The notes: generated by a model not told the origin, from the letters alone. A DNA stretch of 64,000 nt from Pectobacterium betavasculorum (GCF_000749845.1 NZ_JQHM01000003.1:1-64000), one strand, 5' to 3'; counted from the stretch's first letter, positions 1-11,388 are shown. Made by a program: numbers and translations.

Positions 1-41
1 GACAGGACGCCTGCGATAAACAGCCAGATATCAAACGAGTG

Positions 42-71
42 GAAAGCCCCTGTCGAAGACCGGGGCTTTTT
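42..71 (+). terminator. Rho-independent terminator of an upstream gene
   Basis: A GC-rich stem (AAAGCCCC pairing with GGGGCTTTTT around a short GTCGAAGACC loop) ends in a T run. The gene it serves lies left of the window. In E. coli an rRNA operon lies upstream of metA, and the stem resembles an rrn T1 hairpin in shape, but the preceding bases do not read as a clean 5S rRNA end. Confidence 0.7.
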
Positions 72-147
72 GCTATGTGACATTTTGGAGGGAGGACTGG
101 GAGAGCGTATCCACGTATCTCTGTCGCTGTCCACTTCACCAAGGACT

Positions 148-272
148 CGGCTAATTATGATCGAAAACGGTCGAGTATTAGCCGATGCGGAAGTCATTGA
201 GCAAACAAAGAAAAATAGATAAAACGCATAACGTTTTTTTAGCCACAGTGAAACATTTTCACCTTATGCGTT
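148..272. other. Two hairpins in the gene-free region upstream of metA
   Basis: The first 359 bases hold no gene. Two inverted repeats stand out. CGGCTAAT at 148-155 pairs with ATTAGCCG at 177-184. AACGCATAA at 223-231 pairs with TTATGCGTT at 264-272, and its loop contains a second small hairpin (GTGAAA-CAT-TTTCAC). Neither is followed by a clear T tract. They could be remnants of a terminator, binding sites, or structure in a long metA leader; the function is unknown. Confidence 0.35.
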
Positions 273-316
273 GAGCTCTCGACATTAGTACAAAAACTCG
301 CTATCTTCGGGCATCT

Positions 317-340
317 GGATGTCTAAACGTTTAAACGTAT
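317..340 (+). promoter_or_regulatory. Three tandem MetJ met boxes upstream of metA
   Basis: Three contiguous 8-mers, GGATGTCT (317-324), AAACGTTT (325-332) and AAACGTAT (333-340), match the MetJ consensus AGACGTCT at 5-6 of 8 positions each. They lie 20 bp before the metA start. Cooperative MetJ-SAM binding to tandem met boxes is the known way methionine represses met genes; MetJ control here is inferred from that. Confidence 0.75.
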
Positions 341-359
341 GCTTTGAGGATATAAGGTT

Positions 360-1289
360 ATGCCAATTCGGGTTCCTGATGAGTTACCAGCCGTCAATTT
401 TCTGCGGAATGAAAACGTCTTTGTGATGACGTCCTCGCGTGCTAAAACGCAGGAAATTCGCCCCCTCAAAGTGCTGGTTCTGAACCTGATGCCTAAAAAG
501 ATCGAGACTGAAAACCAGTTTCTACGCCTGTTATCCAATTCTCCCCTACAGATTGATATTCAACTGCTGCGTATCGATAGCCGTGAATCAAAGAATACGC
601 CAACTGAGCATTTGGATAACTTCTACTGCAATTTTGACGACATTCAGGACGAAAATTTTGATGGCTTGATTGTTACCGGCGCCCCATTGGGGTTAGTCGA
701 TTTCTGTGATGTTGTTTATTGGCCGCAGATTGCACGGGTCATCGAATGGGCAAAAGAGCATGTTACATCCACATTATTCGTGTGTTGGGCTGTACAGGCT
801 GCTCTCAATATCCTCTACGATATTCCCAAGATGACTCGGAAGGAAAAGCTGTCCGGTGTTTACTTGCATCAAACGTTACAACCCCACGCTTTGCTGACCC
901 GCGGCTTTGATGAAACGTTTCTGGCCCCACATTCTCGCTATGCAGATTTTCCGGCTGATGTGATTCGGCAGCATACGGATTTGGATATTCTGGTTGAGTC
1001 GGAGCAGGCTGGCGCCTATCTGTTTGCCAGTAAAGATAAACGTCTGGCGTTCGTTACCGGGCATCCCGAATATGACGTTCTGACGCTGGCAGGAGAGTTT
1101 TTCCGTGATTGTGATGCTGGATTGGATCCGGCTGTTCCGGTAAATTATTTCCCCGATGACAACCCTGAACTGGCACCGAAAGCGAGCTGGCGTAGCCACG
1201 GTCATCTGCTTTTTGTTAACTGGCTGAATTACTATGTTTACCAGATTACGCCTTACGATTTACGCAAAATGAATCCTACGCTGGACTAA
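360..1289 (+). CDS. metA: Homoserine O-succinyltransferase MetA
   Basis: Transfers succinyl from succinyl-CoA to homoserine, the first committed step of methionine synthesis in the cytoplasm. The 309-aa length equals E. coli MetA. The nucleophile Cys142 (in [10 protein letters not shown]) and the His235/Glu237 pair (GHPEYD) of the catalytic site are present. The ATG at 360 follows a GAGGATATAAGG ribosome-binding stretch. Three met boxes lie just upstream, so MetJ repression is expected. The gene is monocistronic with its own terminator and is followed by aceBAK, as in E. coli. In some families this fold is an acetyltransferase; succinyl specificity is assumed from the close enterobacterial match. 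Confidence 0.97.
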   Translation: MPIRVPDELPAVNFLRNENVFVMTSSRAKTQEIRPLKVLVLNLMPKKIETENQFLRLLSNSPLQIDIQLLRIDSRESKNTPTEHLDNFYCNFDDIQDENFDGLIVTGAPLGLVDFCDVVYWPQIARVIEWAKEHVTSTLFVCWAVQAALNILYDIPKMTRKEKLSGVYLHQTLQPHALLTRGFDETFLAPHSRYADFPADVIRQHTDLDILVESEQAGAYLFASKDKRLAFVTGHPEYDVLTLAGEFFRDCDAGLDPAVPVNYFPDDNPELAPKASWRSHGHLLFVNWLNYYVYQITPYDLRKMNPTLD

Positions 1290-1312
1290 CTCTCATCTTG
1301 ATCTTTTTCTCT

Positions 1313-1342
1313 AAGGCACCATTGAGGGTGCCTTTCTTTTTT
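1313..1342 (+). terminator. metA terminator
   Basis: AAGGCACC pairs with GGTGCCTT around a 6-nt loop and is followed by CTTTTTT, 24 bp after the metA stop. Confidence 0.85.
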
Positions 1343-1574
1343 GTGCTGAATCATTCCATTTCTGTTAGTTAGTGAAAGTCATTTCTCTTCTTTTTTAATT
1401 TTAATCTTCATTTTTATTATATGGTTATGTTGATAAAATAATAAAAATGGAAATTGTTTTTGATTTTGTGTTTTCTTGTATTACGCTTAATTCTGTCGGC
1501 TAAGAAATATACATACTGGTTTGCCGATCTGGCGGTTGTTGATGAATGAAGCGGAATCTGAAAAGGAACCACGA

Positions 1575-3173
1575 ATGATACAGCAGACGATAAACAGAGA
1601 ATTGGCATTTAGTCAGTGTTTTGGCGAAGGTGAGAAGCAAATTCTTACGGAGGAAGCGATTGATTTCTTAACGGAGCTTGTCGCGCATTTCACGCCGGCA
1701 CGTAATCAGTTGCTCGCCGAACGACATGTCCAGCAGCGTAATATCGATCAGGGTAAGCTGCCTGATTTTATTTCAGAAACGGCTTCCATTCGTGATAAGG
1801 CGTGGACAATACGCGGTATTCCCGATGACCTTCAGGATCGCCGTGTTGAGATTACCGGCCCGGTTGAACGCAAAATGGTGATCAACGCATTGAATGCCAA
1901 TGTGAAAGTTTTCATGGCGGACTTTGAGGATTCACTGTCACCGGGATGGGAAAAGGTCATCGATGGGCAAATCAACTTACATGATGCTGTACGCGGTACG
2001 ATTTCCTACATCAATGAAGCAGGAAAAATCTACCAGTTGCAACCCAATCCTGCTGTGTTGATTTGCCGTGTGCGCGGGTTGCATTTGCCTGAAAAACACG
2101 TGTCCTGGCAGGGGGAAGCTATTCCCGGCAGCCTGTTTGATTTCGCGCTGTATTTTTTCCACAACTACCAGGAACTGCTGAAGAAAGGTAGCGGTCCTTA
2201 TTTCTATTTGCCAAAGACGCAGTCATGGCAGGAAGCGGCCTGGTGGAACGATGTCTTCTGCTATACGGAAGATCGCTTTGATCTCCCGCGGGGGACGATC
2301 AAAGCGACGGTGTTGATTGAAACGCTGCCCGCCGTTTTCCAGATGGACGAAATTCTCTATCACTTACGTGACCATATCGTTGGGCTGAACTGCGGCCGCT
2401 GGGATTATATCTTCAGCTATATCAAAACATTAAAAAACCATAGCGATCGTGTTCTGCCCGATCGCCAGTCGGTGACGATGGAAAAACCCTTTCTTAGCGC
2501 TTACTCGCGGCTGTTGATTAAAACCTGTCATCGTCGCGGCGCATTCGCCATGGGCGGGATGGCGGCGTTCATACCGAGTAAGGATGCTGAGCGTAATAAT
2601 TGGGTATTGGATAAGGTGCGTAAAGACAAAGAGCTGGAAGCGAATAATGGTCACGATGGCACCTGGGTCGCTCATCCGGGGCTGGCAGATGCTGTGATGG
2701 AAGTGTTCGATCGGGCGTTAGGTGAGCGCAAGAATCAGCTCGATATCAACCGTGAACAAGATGCGCCCATTCGTGCCGAGGAATTGCTGGAACCTTGCCT
2801 GGGAGAGCGCACGGAAGTCGGGATGCGTGCGAATATCCGCGTTGCCGTGCAGTACATTGAAGCGTGGATATCCGGTAATGGTTGCGTCCCTATTTATGGA
2901 TTGATGGAAGACGCTGCGACAGCTGAAATTTCCCGCACCTCAATCTGGCAGTGGATTCGTCATGGTAAGACGCTGAGCGATGGTCGAGTGATCACCAAAG
3001 CGTTGTTCCGCCAGATGCTAGCCGAAGAGATGTTTGTGATTCAGGAGGAATTAGGTGATTCCCGCTTTAGCGGAGGGCGCTTTGATGAAGCCGCTCGGCT
3101 GATGGAACAAATCACCACGCAAGATGAGCTGATCGACTTCCTGACGCTACCCGGCTACGCATTGCTTGATTAA
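1575..3173 (+). CDS. aceB: Malate synthase A
   Basis: Condenses glyoxylate with acetyl-CoA to malate, the second glyoxylate-bypass reaction. The start is placed at the ATG at 1575 (MIQQTINREL), after AAAAGGAACC; an in-frame upstream start at 1521 has no ribosome-binding site. This gives 532 aa against 533 in E. coli. Family stretches such as GPVERKMVINALNAN and the metal-site region FMADFEDS are intact. It is the first gene of aceBAK. The 285-bp upstream gap is AT-rich and contains TGGAAATTG (1448-1456), at best one half of an IclR palindrome. Repression by IclR, encoded nearby at 6629-7459, is expected from E. coli. Confidence 0.97.
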   Translation: MIQQTINRELAFSQCFGEGEKQILTEEAIDFLTELVAHFTPARNQLLAERHVQQRNIDQGKLPDFISETASIRDKAWTIRGIPDDLQDRRVEITGPVERKMVINALNANVKVFMADFEDSLSPGWEKVIDGQINLHDAVRGTISYINEAGKIYQLQPNPAVLICRVRGLHLPEKHVSWQGEAIPGSLFDFALYFFHNYQELLKKGSGPYFYLPKTQSWQEAAWWNDVFCYTEDRFDLPRGTIKATVLIETLPAVFQMDEILYHLRDHIVGLNCGRWDYIFSYIKTLKNHSDRVLPDRQSVTMEKPFLSAYSRLLIKTCHRRGAFAMGGMAAFIPSKDAERNNWVLDKVRKDKELEANNGHDGTWVAHPGLADAVMEVFDRALGERKNQLDINREQDAPIRAEELLEPCLGERTEVGMRANIRVAVQYIEAWISGNGCVPIYGLMEDAATAEISRTSIWQWIRHGKTLSDGRVITKALFRQMLAEEMFVIQEELGDSRFSGGRFDEAARLMEQITTQDELIDFLTLPGYALLD

Positions 3174-3204
3174 TCCTTACTGATAATAAAAAGGAACCTC
3201 TGCT

Positions 3205-4512
3205 ATGACGACCTCTCGTACCCAACAAGTCCAGCATATCGAAAAAGAGTGGAAAACCGCGCGCTGGGAAGGTATTGCGCGCCCCTACAGCGCAGAAGAT
3301 GTGATTAATCTACGTGGTTCGGTGAATCCTGAATGCACGCTCGCGCAGCTCGGCGCGGCGAAGTTATGGAACCTGCTGCATGGCGACGCCCGCAAAGGCT
3401 ATGTTAACTGCCTGGGAGCGCTGACGGGTGGGCAAGCCTTACAGCAGGCGAAAGCCGGCATTGAAGCGATTTACCTTTCCGGTTGGCAGGTGGCTGCGGA
3501 TGCCAATCTGGCGTCGAGCATGTATCCCGATCAGTCGCTCTACCCAGCGAATTCCGTGCCTGCCGTGATCGAACGTATTAATAACACCTTTCGGCGTGCC
3601 GATCAGATTCAGTGGGCGAACCACATTGAGCCAGGTGATAAACGCCATACCGACTACTTCCTGCCAATTGTTGCGGATGCAGAAGCTGGATTTGGCGGCG
3701 TGCTTAATGCGTTCGAGCTGATGAAATCAATGATTGAAGCGGGCGCGGCGGCGGTTCACTTTGAAGATCAACTGGCATCGGCGAAGAAATGTGGGCACAT
3801 GGGCGGCAAGGTGCTGGTTCCCACGCAGGAAGCGGTTCAGAAGTTGGTGGCCGCGCGTCTGGCGGCGGATGTCATGGGCGTGCCGACCTTACTGGTTGCG
3901 CGAACCGATGCGGATGCCGCAGATTTGCTGACCTCCGACTGTGATGAATATGATCGTGATTTCATTACCGGAGAACGCACGGTGGAAGGCTTCTATCGTA
4001 CGCGTGCTGGGATTGAACAGGCAATCAGCCGCGGGCTAGCCTACGCGCCTTATGCCGATTTAGTGTGGTGCGAAACCTCAACGCCGGATTTATCGTTGGC
4101 GCGTCGTTTTGCTGAGGCCATCCACGCTAAGTTCCCCGGCAAGCTGCTGGCGTACAACTGTTCACCTTCCTTTAACTGGAAGAAGAACCTGGATGACAGC
4201 ACGATTGCACGTTTTCAGGATGAGCTGTCGGCGATGGGCTACAAGTATCAGTTTATTACGCTGGCTGGCATTCATAGCATGTGGTTCAACATGTTTGATC
4301 TGGCGCACGCCTATGCGCAGGGCGAAGGGATGAGGCACTACGTAGAAAAAGTGCAGCAGCCTGAATTTGAAGCGATTAAAGACGGTTATACCTTCTCATC
4401 GCATCAGCAGGAGGTCGGTACTGGCTACTTCGATAAAGTGACGAACATCATTCAGGGAGGCCAGTCTTCAGTGACGGCGCTGACGGGATCGACAGAAGAA
4501 CAGCAGTTCTGA
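3205..4512 (+). CDS. aceA: Isocitrate lyase
   Basis: Splits isocitrate into succinate and glyoxylate, the branch-point enzyme of the glyoxylate bypass. It has 435 aa, the usual size for the enterobacterial class. The signature KKCGHMGGK carries the catalytic cysteine (Cys196 here, one residue later than E. coli Cys195). The ATG at 3205 has an AAGGAA site at 3191-3196 and lies 31 bp after aceB, so the two are co-transcribed. A hairpin follows before aceK. Confidence 0.98.
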   Translation: MTTSRTQQVQHIEKEWKTARWEGIARPYSAEDVINLRGSVNPECTLAQLGAAKLWNLLHGDARKGYVNCLGALTGGQALQQAKAGIEAIYLSGWQVAADANLASSMYPDQSLYPANSVPAVIERINNTFRRADQIQWANHIEPGDKRHTDYFLPIVADAEAGFGGVLNAFELMKSMIEAGAAAVHFEDQLASAKKCGHMGGKVLVPTQEAVQKLVAARLAADVMGVPTLLVARTDADAADLLTSDCDEYDRDFITGERTVEGFYRTRAGIEQAISRGLAYAPYADLVWCETSTPDLSLARRFAEAIHAKFPGKLLAYNCSPSFNWKKNLDDSTIARFQDELSAMGYKYQFITLAGIHSMWFNMFDLAHAYAQGEGMRHYVEKVQQPEFEAIKDGYTFSSHQQEVGTGYFDKVTNIIQGGQSSVTALTGSTEEQQF

Positions 4513-4516
4513 TCCT

Positions 4517-4545
4517 AACCCGGCCAGTATTTGGCTGGTCGGGTT
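4517..4545 (+). other. aceA-aceK intercistronic hairpin
   Basis: AACCCGGCCAG (4517-4527) pairs with CTGGTCGGGTT (4535-4545) with one G-U pair and a 7-nt loop. There is no T tract, so it is not a classical terminator. In E. coli, stem-loops in this gap help keep AceK far below AceA; the same role is inferred here. Confidence 0.65.
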
Positions 4546-4561
4546 TCATCGGGAGATCATG

Positions 4562-6289
4562 ATGACGCGTGACCTTGAAAAGCTGGTGGCGCAGACGATC
4601 CTACAAGGGTTTGATGCGCAATATGGTCGTTTTCTCGAAGTCACCGCGGGCGCACAGCAGCGCTTTGAACAGGCTGACTGGCCCGCTGTGCAACAGGCAA
4701 TGAAACAACGTATTCACTTATACGATCATCATGTTGGTCTGGTGGTCGCACAGTTGCGCTGTATTACCGGCATCCGTTGCGATGATGCAGATTTTTTGGC
4801 GCGGGTGAAGCATATCTACACTGGCTTATTGCCGGACTATCCGCGTTTCGAGATTGCGGAGAGCTTTTTCAATTCCGTCTATTGTCGGCTGTTTAATCAT
4901 CGGGAACTGACTCCCGATAAACTGTTTGTTTTCAGTTCTCAGCCAGAGCAGCGCTTTCATGAAATTCCCCGACCGATTGCCAAGACGTTTGTGCCAACCG
5001 ACGGCTGGCAGCGTATGTTGGAAAAACTGCTGGGTGATGTGCCGCTGCGTTTACCGTGGGAAGATTTGCCGCGTGATATTGACTATATCCTTACGTATTT
5101 ACAGCGCGCCTTCTCTGCTGAGCAGCTTGATCAGGCGACGTTACAGGTAGCGAATGAGCTATTTTACCGTAACAAAGCGGCCTGGCTGGTGGGGAAACTA
5201 TCGCTGCCTGACGGTGTTTTTCCGTTCCTGCTGCCGATTCACCACAACGAACGTGGGGCGCTATTTATTGACACCTGCCTGACGGCTCAGGCAGACGCCA
5301 GCATTGTGTTTGGTTTCGCCCGTTCTTACTTTATGGTGTACGCTCCGTTGCCGTTCGCGCTGGTGGCCTGGCTTCGTGACATTCTGCCAGGGAAGACGAC
5401 GGCGGAGCTTTATCTGGCTATTGGCTGCCAGAAGCACAGTAAAACCGAGTATTACCGCGAATACCTGCATTACATTGCCGAATCAGAAGAGCAGTTCATT
5501 ATCGCCCCCGGCGTGAAAGGTATGGTGATGCTGGTATTTACGCTGCCTTCGTTCGATCGCGTGTTTAAGGTCATCAAAGATCGTTTTGCGCCACAGAAAG
5601 AGGTAAGTGCAGAGCGGGTAATGGCGTGCTATCAACTGGTGAAAGAGCACGACCGTGTCGGACGCATGGCGGACACGCAGGAATATGAAAACTTCGTCAT
5701 CGATAAGCACCGCATCAGCCCGGAATTATTGGATGAGCTCTGGCGGGAGGTGCCGGAAAAATTGGAGGATCTTGGCGATCGGCTGGTGATCCGACATTTG
5801 TATATGGAACGCCGGATGACGCCGCTGAATCTCTATCTGGAACAGGCAAACGCACAGCAACTGCACGATGTGATTGAAGAATATGGCAATGCTATCAAAC
5901 AGCTGGCTGCGGCGAATATTTTCCCCGGTGATATGTTGTTTAAGAATTTCGGCGTCACGCGTCATGGGCGAGTTGTGTTTTATGATTACGATGAGATCTG
6001 CTACATGACCGAGGTGAATTTCCGCAAGATTCCGCTGCCGCGTCACCCGGAGGACGAACTGGCCGCAGAGCCGTGGTACAGCGTCGCGCCGAATGATGTG
6101 TTTCCTGAAGAGTTTCCGCATTTCCTGTGCAGCGACCGCCACATTCGTATGCTGTTTGAGGAAATGCATGGCGATCTGTTTTGTGCGGACTACTGGCGTG
6201 CATTACAACAGCGCATCAGGGAAGGGCACATTGAGGATGTTTACGCCTACCGGCGTAGGAAGCGTTTTAGCCAACGCGCTGCAATTTGA
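4562..6289 (+). CDS. aceK: Isocitrate dehydrogenase kinase/phosphatase
   Basis: Bifunctional cytoplasmic enzyme that phosphorylates and dephosphorylates isocitrate dehydrogenase, switching isocitrate between the TCA cycle and the bypass. Two ATGs are adjacent (4559, 4562). The second has better spacing from GGGAG (4551-4555) and gives 575 aa, close to E. coli's 578. The ATP-site segment [10 protein letters not shown] and the kinase-like tail ([20 protein letters not shown] contains the metal-binding DYDE) are conserved. Last gene of aceBAK; expression is probably damped by the hairpin at 4517-4545. Confidence 0.96.
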   Translation: MTRDLEKLVAQTILQGFDAQYGRFLEVTAGAQQRFEQADWPAVQQAMKQRIHLYDHHVGLVVAQLRCITGIRCDDADFLARVKHIYTGLLPDYPRFEIAESFFNSVYCRLFNHRELTPDKLFVFSSQPEQRFHEIPRPIAKTFVPTDGWQRMLEKLLGDVPLRLPWEDLPRDIDYILTYLQRAFSAEQLDQATLQVANELFYRNKAAWLVGKLSLPDGVFPFLLPIHHNERGALFIDTCLTAQADASIVFGFARSYFMVYAPLPFALVAWLRDILPGKTTAELYLAIGCQKHSKTEYYREYLHYIAESEEQFIIAPGVKGMVMLVFTLPSFDRVFKVIKDRFAPQKEVSAERVMACYQLVKEHDRVGRMADTQEYENFVIDKHRISPELLDELWREVPEKLEDLGDRLVIRHLYMERRMTPLNLYLEQANAQQLHDVIEEYGNAIKQLAAANIFPGDMLFKNFGVTRHGRVVFYDYDEICYMTEVNFRKIPLPRHPEDELAAEPWYSVAPNDVFPEEFPHFLCSDRHIRMLFEEMHGDLFCADYWRALQQRIREGHIEDVYAYRRRKRFSQRAAI

Positions 6290-6330
6290 GCGTGGCTCGT
6301 TATTCGTTATATGTATTCTGTCTCAGAGAG

Positions 6331-6574
6331 CGTTTCGTGCGCCACACCGCTGCCATTTACATGCGATACCGTATACGCGCCCGACGTAGGGCGGCTCAGT
6401 CGCCGCCGCCCTACGAACCCAGGCTTCCGGCTAAATTATGCCGCTACGCGGTTCCATCGATGCTCTTGACCGCTAGTCGAGCCGCCAGTGACGCGTTCCA
6501 TACGCGGCACTGGCTTTCGCGACGTCCTGTCGCTCACTCGGCGGTCAAGTTCACCGCTGCATAATTTTTACGCC
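6331..6574 (+). repeat. Structured dispersed repeat, copy A
   Basis: One of three diverged copies of a roughly 245-bp element (others at 18714-18961 and, inverted, 11389-11636). It begins CGTTTCGTGCG and ends near TAATTTTTACGCC. It fills the gap between the convergent aceK and iclR. Internal hairpins include an 11-bp perfect stem (CGTAGGGCGGC with GCCGCCCTACG), CCAGTG/CACTGG with inner CGCGT/ACGCG, GCGAC/GTCGC, and a long-range pair AAATTATGC (6433-6441) with GCATAATTT (6559-6567). Small reading frames inside it are not conserved between copies, so it is treated as non-coding. Confidence 0.85.
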
Positions 6575-6628
6575 GGGTAATAGTAAAACTCGTCATAACA
6601 AACTCTTATTACGAGAAATACACTTTAT

Positions 6629-7459
6629 TCATAACCCACTGTATTCCTGCATGACCTGCTTCGCAGCTTTGATTACCAGCGCACCGAGTTCGGTGACGCG
6701 GTCATCCGTGATACGTGATACGGGACCGGAAATGGAAATGGCGGCGAAGGCTTCGTGATGTTCATCCAGAATACAGGCCGCGATGCAGCGTAGCCCCAGC
6801 GCGTGCTCTTCATCATCGAACGAATACCCCTGCTTGCGAATCAACAAGAGATTTTCCTTCAGCGCTTGTGGCGAACTGAACGTGTGTGGCGTATAGCCAT
6901 GCAGTCCTTTCTTGTGCAGCAACTGGGTGACCTGAGCATCGGGTAAATGCGCCAGAAACGCTTTCCCAGCACCAGAAGCATGCATTGGCAACTTACCGCC
7001 GATCGGTGCAGACATACGCATCAGCGCCGTACATTGCACCTGATCGATGATGATCGCCTGACTATCCGTTTGCTCGAGAACGGCCAGATTGACCGTCTCG
7101 CCGGAGTCTTCCATTAATTTGCGCAGTATCGGATGCACAATCGCCAACAGGTTGCGACTTTGCAGAAAGCTACTGCCGACGATAAACGCGTGCGATGCGA
7201 TCGTCCACAGCCCCAGATCGCCAATCTGACGCACAAAACCCTGCTGCTGCATGGTGGTGAGCAGACGATGAGTGGTGGAATTCGGTAAACCGGCCTGCTG
7301 AGCCAGATCGGTTAGCGCCACGCTGCCGTTTGCTTTGGCGATGTATTCAAGCAGCGTCAGGCCACGGGTCAGCGACTGAACCTGCCCGGTTGGCTGTGCA
7401 GCGGTGCCCATACTGGCTCTGGGTTTCTTCCCGCGTTTGGCTGGTTCTGGTGGCGTCAT
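6629..7459 (-). CDS. iclR: IclR, repressor of aceBAK
   Basis: IclR-family regulator of 276 aa. The N-terminal winged helix-turn-helix lies at about residues 28-85 (LTRGLTLLEYIAKA...TDLAQQAGLPNSTTHRLL), followed by the C-terminal effector-binding domain with its conserved segment GKAFLAHLP and a tail containing LDEHHEAFAAISISGPVSRI. In E. coli IclR represses aceBAK and its own gene; glyoxylate and pyruvate modulate it. Position between aceK and metH is as in E. coli, but arpA is missing here and repeat copy A fills the gap. It is divergent from metH. Confidence 0.95.
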   Translation of the reverse strand: MTPPEPAKRGKKPRASMGTAAQPTGQVQSLTRGLTLLEYIAKANGSVALTDLAQQAGLPNSTTHRLLTTMQQQGFVRQIGDLGLWTIASHAFIVGSSFLQSRNLLAIVHPILRKLMEDSGETVNLAVLEQTDSQAIIIDQVQCTALMRMSAPIGGKLPMHASGAGKAFLAHLPDAQVTQLLHKKGLHGYTPHTFSSPQALKENLLLIRKQGYSFDDEEHALGLRCIAACILDEHHEAFAAISISGPVSRITDDRVTELGALVIKAAKQVMQEYSGL

Positions 7460-7555
7460 GGCGTCGATTCCTTTTTATGATAATGGAATTGATTTTCGTT
7501 TTTTTACCACAGAATGCAACTCTTCTTTCTCTGTGTTTTTTATCAGCAAATTACC

Positions 7556-7568
7556 TGAAAAAGTCTCA
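7556..7568 (+). promoter_or_regulatory. Candidate MetR site upstream of metH
   Basis: TGAAAAAGTCTCA fits the LysR-type MetR pattern TGAA-N5-TTCA with one mismatch. It lies about 95 bp before the metH start and about 45 bp before a possible extended -10 (TGCTAGGAT, 7600-7608). MetR activation of metH is known in E. coli; this particular site is a weak match. Confidence 0.3.
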
Positions 7569-7650
7569 TGCTACCTCGCGTTAGCCTACTCATAACTTAT
7601 GCTAGGATACACACAACATATCGTATTTATTGGCCGGGAATGGGGTTCGC

Positions 7651-10600
7651 GTGAGTAATCGGGTAGATGAATTGCGGCGTCAGTTGGCGCAACGCATTAT
7701 GGTGCTGGATGGTGGTATGGGAACCATGATCCAGGGTTATCGCCTGCAAGAAGCAGATTATCGCGGCGAGCGCTTTGCTGACTGGCCGAGTGATGTGAAG
7801 GGAAATAACGATCTGCTGGTGCTGACCCAGCCGCAGGTGATTAGTGAAATCCATGATGCCTATCTGGAAGCCGGTGCCGACATTCTCGAAACCAACACCT
7901 TCAACTCCACCACCATCGCGATGGCGGACTATGATATGCAGGCGTTGTCAGCGGAAATTAATACCGTTGCCGCACAGCTGGCGCGTGCTAGCGCAGACAG
8001 ATGGACAGCATTAACGCCGGATAAGCCGCGCTATGTAGCCGGTGTGCTTGGCCCGACGAACCGCACTGCGTCGATCTCCCCCGATGTTAACGATCCAGCG
8101 TTTCGTAACGTCAGTTTTGATCAACTGGTGGAAGCGTATCGTGAATCGACCCGCGCACTGATCGCCGGTGGTGTTGATCTGATCATGATCGAAACCATTT
8201 TCGATACGTTGAATGCTAAAGCGGCGAGCTTTGCCGTCGAAAGTGAATTTGAAGCGTTAGGGATCGTCCTACCCGTGATGATTTCCGGCACGATCACGGA
8301 TGCGTCAGGACGTACGTTATCCGGCCAAACAACGGAAGCTTTTTACAACTCTTTGCGTCATTCCCGCCCACTTTCCTTCGGTCTTAACTGCGCATTGGGG
8401 CCAGATGAGCTACGCCAGTATGTCGCCGAGCTATCACGTATTTCAGAATGCTATGTGAGCGCACACCCGAATGCAGGGCTGCCTAACGCCTTCGGGGAAT
8501 ACGATCTGGATCCATCTGATATGGCGAAACATATCGGAGAATGGGCGCGATCGGGTTTCCTGAATATCGTCGGCGGCTGCTGTGGATCGACGCCTGCACA
8601 CATTGCCGCGATGGCTAAAGTTGTGGAAGGTGTGCCGCCGCGTAAGCTGCCGGAGATCCCGGTGGCTTGTCGTTTATCCGGCCTTGAACCGCTGACCATC
8701 GATGCCAACACCCTGTTTGTTAATGTGGGCGAACGGACGAACGTTACCGGTTCTGCACGTTTTAAACGTCTGATCAAAGAAGAGAAATATAACGAAGCGC
8801 TGGATGTCGCCCGCCAACAGGTGGAAAGTGGCGCGCAGATCATCGACATCAATATGGATGAAGGCATGCTGGATGCGGAAGCGGCGATGATCCGTTTCCT
8901 GAATCTCATTGCCGGTGAACCAGATATCGCCCGTGTGCCTATTATGATCGACTCCTCAAAATGGGATGTGGTTGAGAAAGGGCTTAAATGTATTCAGGGC
9001 AAAGGCATTGTTAACTCAATCTCCATGAAGGAAGGCGTTGAGACCTTTATTCATCACGCTAAGCTGGTGCGGCGTTATGGCGCAGCCGTGGTGGTGATGG
9101 CCTTCGATGAAGTCGGACAGGCAGATACCCGCGCGCGTAAAATTGAAATTTGTCGCCGGGCTTATCAAATCCTCACAGAAGAAGTTGGCTTCCCGCCGGA
9201 AGATATTATTTTCGACCCGAATATTTTCGCCGTGGCAACGGGGATCGACGAGCACAACAACTACGCGGTGGATTTCATCGAAGCCTGTGCAGACATTAAG
9301 GCGCAGTTGCCGCATGCGATGATCTCCGGCGGCGTGTCTAATGTATCGTTCTCATTCCGTGGCAACGATCTGGTACGTGAGGCGATCCACGCCGTCTTCC
9401 TGTATTACGCGATCCGCAATGGTATGGACATGGGGATCGTGAACGCCAGTCAGTTGGCGATCTATGACGATCTTCCCATTGAGCTGCGCGATGCGGTAGA
9501 GGATGTGATCCTTAACCGTCGCAGCGACGCCACCGAGCGTATGCTCGAACTGGCAGAAAAATATCGCGGTAGCAAAACGGAAGATGAAGGCAATAAAACG
9601 CAGGCAGAGTGGCGCGGCTGGGATGTGAAGAAGCGTCTGGAGTATTCGCTGGTTAAAGGCATTACCGAGTTTATCGAGCTGGATACGGAAGAAGCGCGTC
9701 AGCAGGCGTCACGACCGATCGAGGTAATCGAGGGGCCGTTGATGGACGGCATGAACGTAGTTGGCGACCTATTCGGTGCAGGCAAAATGTTTTTGCCGCA
9801 GGTAGTGAAATCCGCGCGAGTGATGAAGCAGGCGGTGGCTTACCTCGAACCCTACATTGATGCGAGTAAAGACAAAGGCTCGTCTGCTGGGAAAATCCTG
9901 TTGGCGACGGTAAAAGGCGACGTTCATGATATTGGTAAGAATATCGTCGGCGTAGTGCTGCAATGTAACAACTACGAAATTATCGATCTGGGTGTGATGG
10001 TGCCGACGGATAAAATCCTGAAGACCGCGCGTGAAGAGAAGGTTGATATCATCGGGCTGTCCGGACTGATTACACCGTCGTTGGATGAAATGGTCAACGT
10101 GGCGAAAGAGATGGAGCGTCAGGGCTTTACGCTGCCGCTGTTAATTGGCGGCGCGACGACCTCTAAAGCGCATACTGCCGTGAAGATTGAGCAGAACTAC
10201 AGCGGCCCGACGGTCTACGTGCAGAACGCCTCACGCTCTGTCGGTGTGGTATCGGCCTTGCTGTCTAGTACACAGTATGACGACTTTGTTGCGCGTACCC
10301 GTAAAGAGTACGACACCGTGCGTATTCAGCATGCGCGTAAAAAACCGAGAACGCCGCCCGTGACGCTGGAAGTGGCTCGCGCTAACGCTTCCGATCTGGA
10401 TTGGGAGAACTACACGCCGCCAGCTGCGCATCGGCTGGGCGTGCAGGCGGTGACAGCTAGCATCGAAACGCTGCGCAACTACATCGACTGGACGCCGTTC
10501 TTTATGACCTGGTCGCTGGCCGGGAAATATCCCCGCATTCTGGAAGATGAAGTGGTGGGTGAAGAGGCAAAACGCCTGTTTGCCGATGCTAATGCGATGC

Positions 10601-11334
10601 TGGACGATTTGTCCGAGCGCGGTGCGCTGAACCCTCGTGGTGTGGTGGGTTTATTCCCTGCGAACCGCGTAGGTGATGACGTGGTGATTTATACCGATGA
10701 ACGGCGTGAAACGGTGCTGTCAGTCAGCCATCATCTGCGTCAACAGACGGAAAAAACTGATTTCCCGAACTACTGCCTGTCCGATTTTGTTGCGCCGAGA
10801 TCCAGCGGTAAGCCTGATTATCTTGGTGCCTTCGCGGTGACCGGCGGGCTGGAAGAGGATGCGTTGGCGGATCTGTGGGAAGCGCAGCATGATGATTACA
10901 ACAAGATCATGGTGAAGGCGATTTCTGACCGTCTGGCGGAATCCTTTGCGGAGTACCTGCACGAGCGTGTGCGTAAGGTTTACTGGGGCTATGCGCCGAA
11001 TGAGAACCTCAGTAATGAGTTGCTGATTCGTGAGAATTATCAGGGCGTTCGCCCCGCACCAGGCTATCCCGCTTGTCCAGATCACACGGAGAAAGTACAA
11101 ATCTGGCAGTTGCTGGATGTGGAAAAACATACCGGCATGAAGCTAACCGAATCCTATGCCATGTGGCCGGGCGCGTCAGTATCCGGCTGGTATTTCAGTC
11201 ACCCTGACAGTAAATACTTTGCCGTTGCACAAATCCAGCGCGATCAGGTAGAGGATTACGCGGTGCGTAAAGGCATGGAAGTGGGTGAGGTGGAGCGCTG
11301 GCTAGCGCCGAATCTCGGCTATGATGCGGACTAA
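7651..11334 (+). CDS. metH: Cobalamin-dependent methionine synthase
   Basis: Transfers methyl from 5-methyltetrahydrofolate to homocysteine through cob(I)alamin. Starting at the GTG at 7651 (after TGGGG, 7641-7645) gives 1227 aa, exactly E. coli length; an upstream in-frame TTG at 7630 would add 7 residues without homology. Domain order: homocysteine-binding barrel with Zn ligands (GLNCALG, and GGCCGSTP near residue 310), pterin-binding domain (ERTNVTGS), B12 cap and Rossmann domain with the cobalt ligand motif DVHDIGKNI, then the SAM-binding reactivation domain ([15 protein letters not shown]). It needs cobalamin from uptake or synthesis. Single gene, divergent from iclR, followed by repeat copy C. 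Confidence 0.98.
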   Translation: MSNRVDELRRQLAQRIMVLDGGMGTMIQGYRLQEADYRGERFADWPSDVKGNNDLLVLTQPQVISEIHDAYLEAGADILETNTFNSTTIAMADYDMQALSAEINTVAAQLARASADRWTALTPDKPRYVAGVLGPTNRTASISPDVNDPAFRNVSFDQLVEAYRESTRALIAGGVDLIMIETIFDTLNAKAASFAVESEFEALGIVLPVMISGTITDASGRTLSGQTTEAFYNSLRHSRPLSFGLNCALGPDELRQYVAELSRISECYVSAHPNAGLPNAFGEYDLDPSDMAKHIGEWARSGFLNIVGGCCGSTPAHIAAMAKVVEGVPPRKLPEIPVACRLSGLEPLTIDANTLFVNVGERTNVTGSARFKRLIKEEKYNEALDVARQQVESGAQIIDINMDEGMLDAEAAMIRFLNLIAGEPDIARVPIMIDSSKWDVVEKGLKCIQGKGIVNSISMKEGVETFIHHAKLVRRYGAAVVVMAFDEVGQADTRARKIEICRRAYQILTEEVGFPPEDIIFDPNIFAVATGIDEHNNYAVDFIEACADIKAQLPHAMISGGVSNVSFSFRGNDLVREAIHAVFLYYAIRNGMDMGIVNASQLAIYDDLPIELRDAVEDVILNRRSDATERMLELAEKYRGSKTEDEGNKTQAEWRGWDVKKRLEYSLVKGITEFIELDTEEARQQASRPIEVIEGPLMDGMNVVGDLFGAGKMFLPQVVKSARVMKQAVAYLEPYIDASKDKGSSAGKILLATVKGDVHDIGKNIVGVVLQCNNYEIIDLGVMVPTDKILKTAREEKVDIIGLSGLITPSLDEMVNVAKEMERQGFTLPLLIGGATTSKAHTAVKIEQNYSGPTVYVQNASRSVGVVSALLSSTQYDDFVARTRKEYDTVRIQHARKKPRTPPVTLEVARANASDLDWENYTPPAAHRLGVQAVTASIETLRNYIDWTPFFMTWSLAGKYPRILEDEVVGEEAKRLFADANAMLDDLSERGALNPRGVVGLFPANRVGDDVVIYTDERRETVLSVSHHLRQQTEKTDFPNYCLSDFVAPRSSGKPDYLGAFAVTGGLEEDALADLWEAQHDDYNKIMVKAISDRLAESFAEYLHERVRKVYWGYAPNENLSNELLIRENYQGVRPAPGYPACPDHTEKVQIWQLLDVEKHTGMKLTESYAMWPGASVSGWYFSHPDSKYFAVAQIQRDQVEDYAVRKGMEVGEVERWLAPNLGYDAD

Positions 11335-11388
11335 AGTGCCAGTAAAAGAAAATAATATCTATGGGCTAACAAGTGTTGGTTTTCAACT

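Noticed and set aside
1-71. Possible 3' end of a 5S rRNA gene and rrn terminator
   Set aside because: The stem-loop looks rrn-like and an rRNA operon precedes metA in E. coli, but the bases before it do not match a 5S 3' end closely enough to call.
1448-1461. IclR operator before aceB
   Set aside because: Only the left half TGGAAAT is convincing; the right half of the palindrome is missing.
6286-6564. 92-codon arginine-rich reading frame after aceK
   Set aside because: It lies entirely within repeat copy A, is not preserved in copies B or C, and has no ribosome-binding site.
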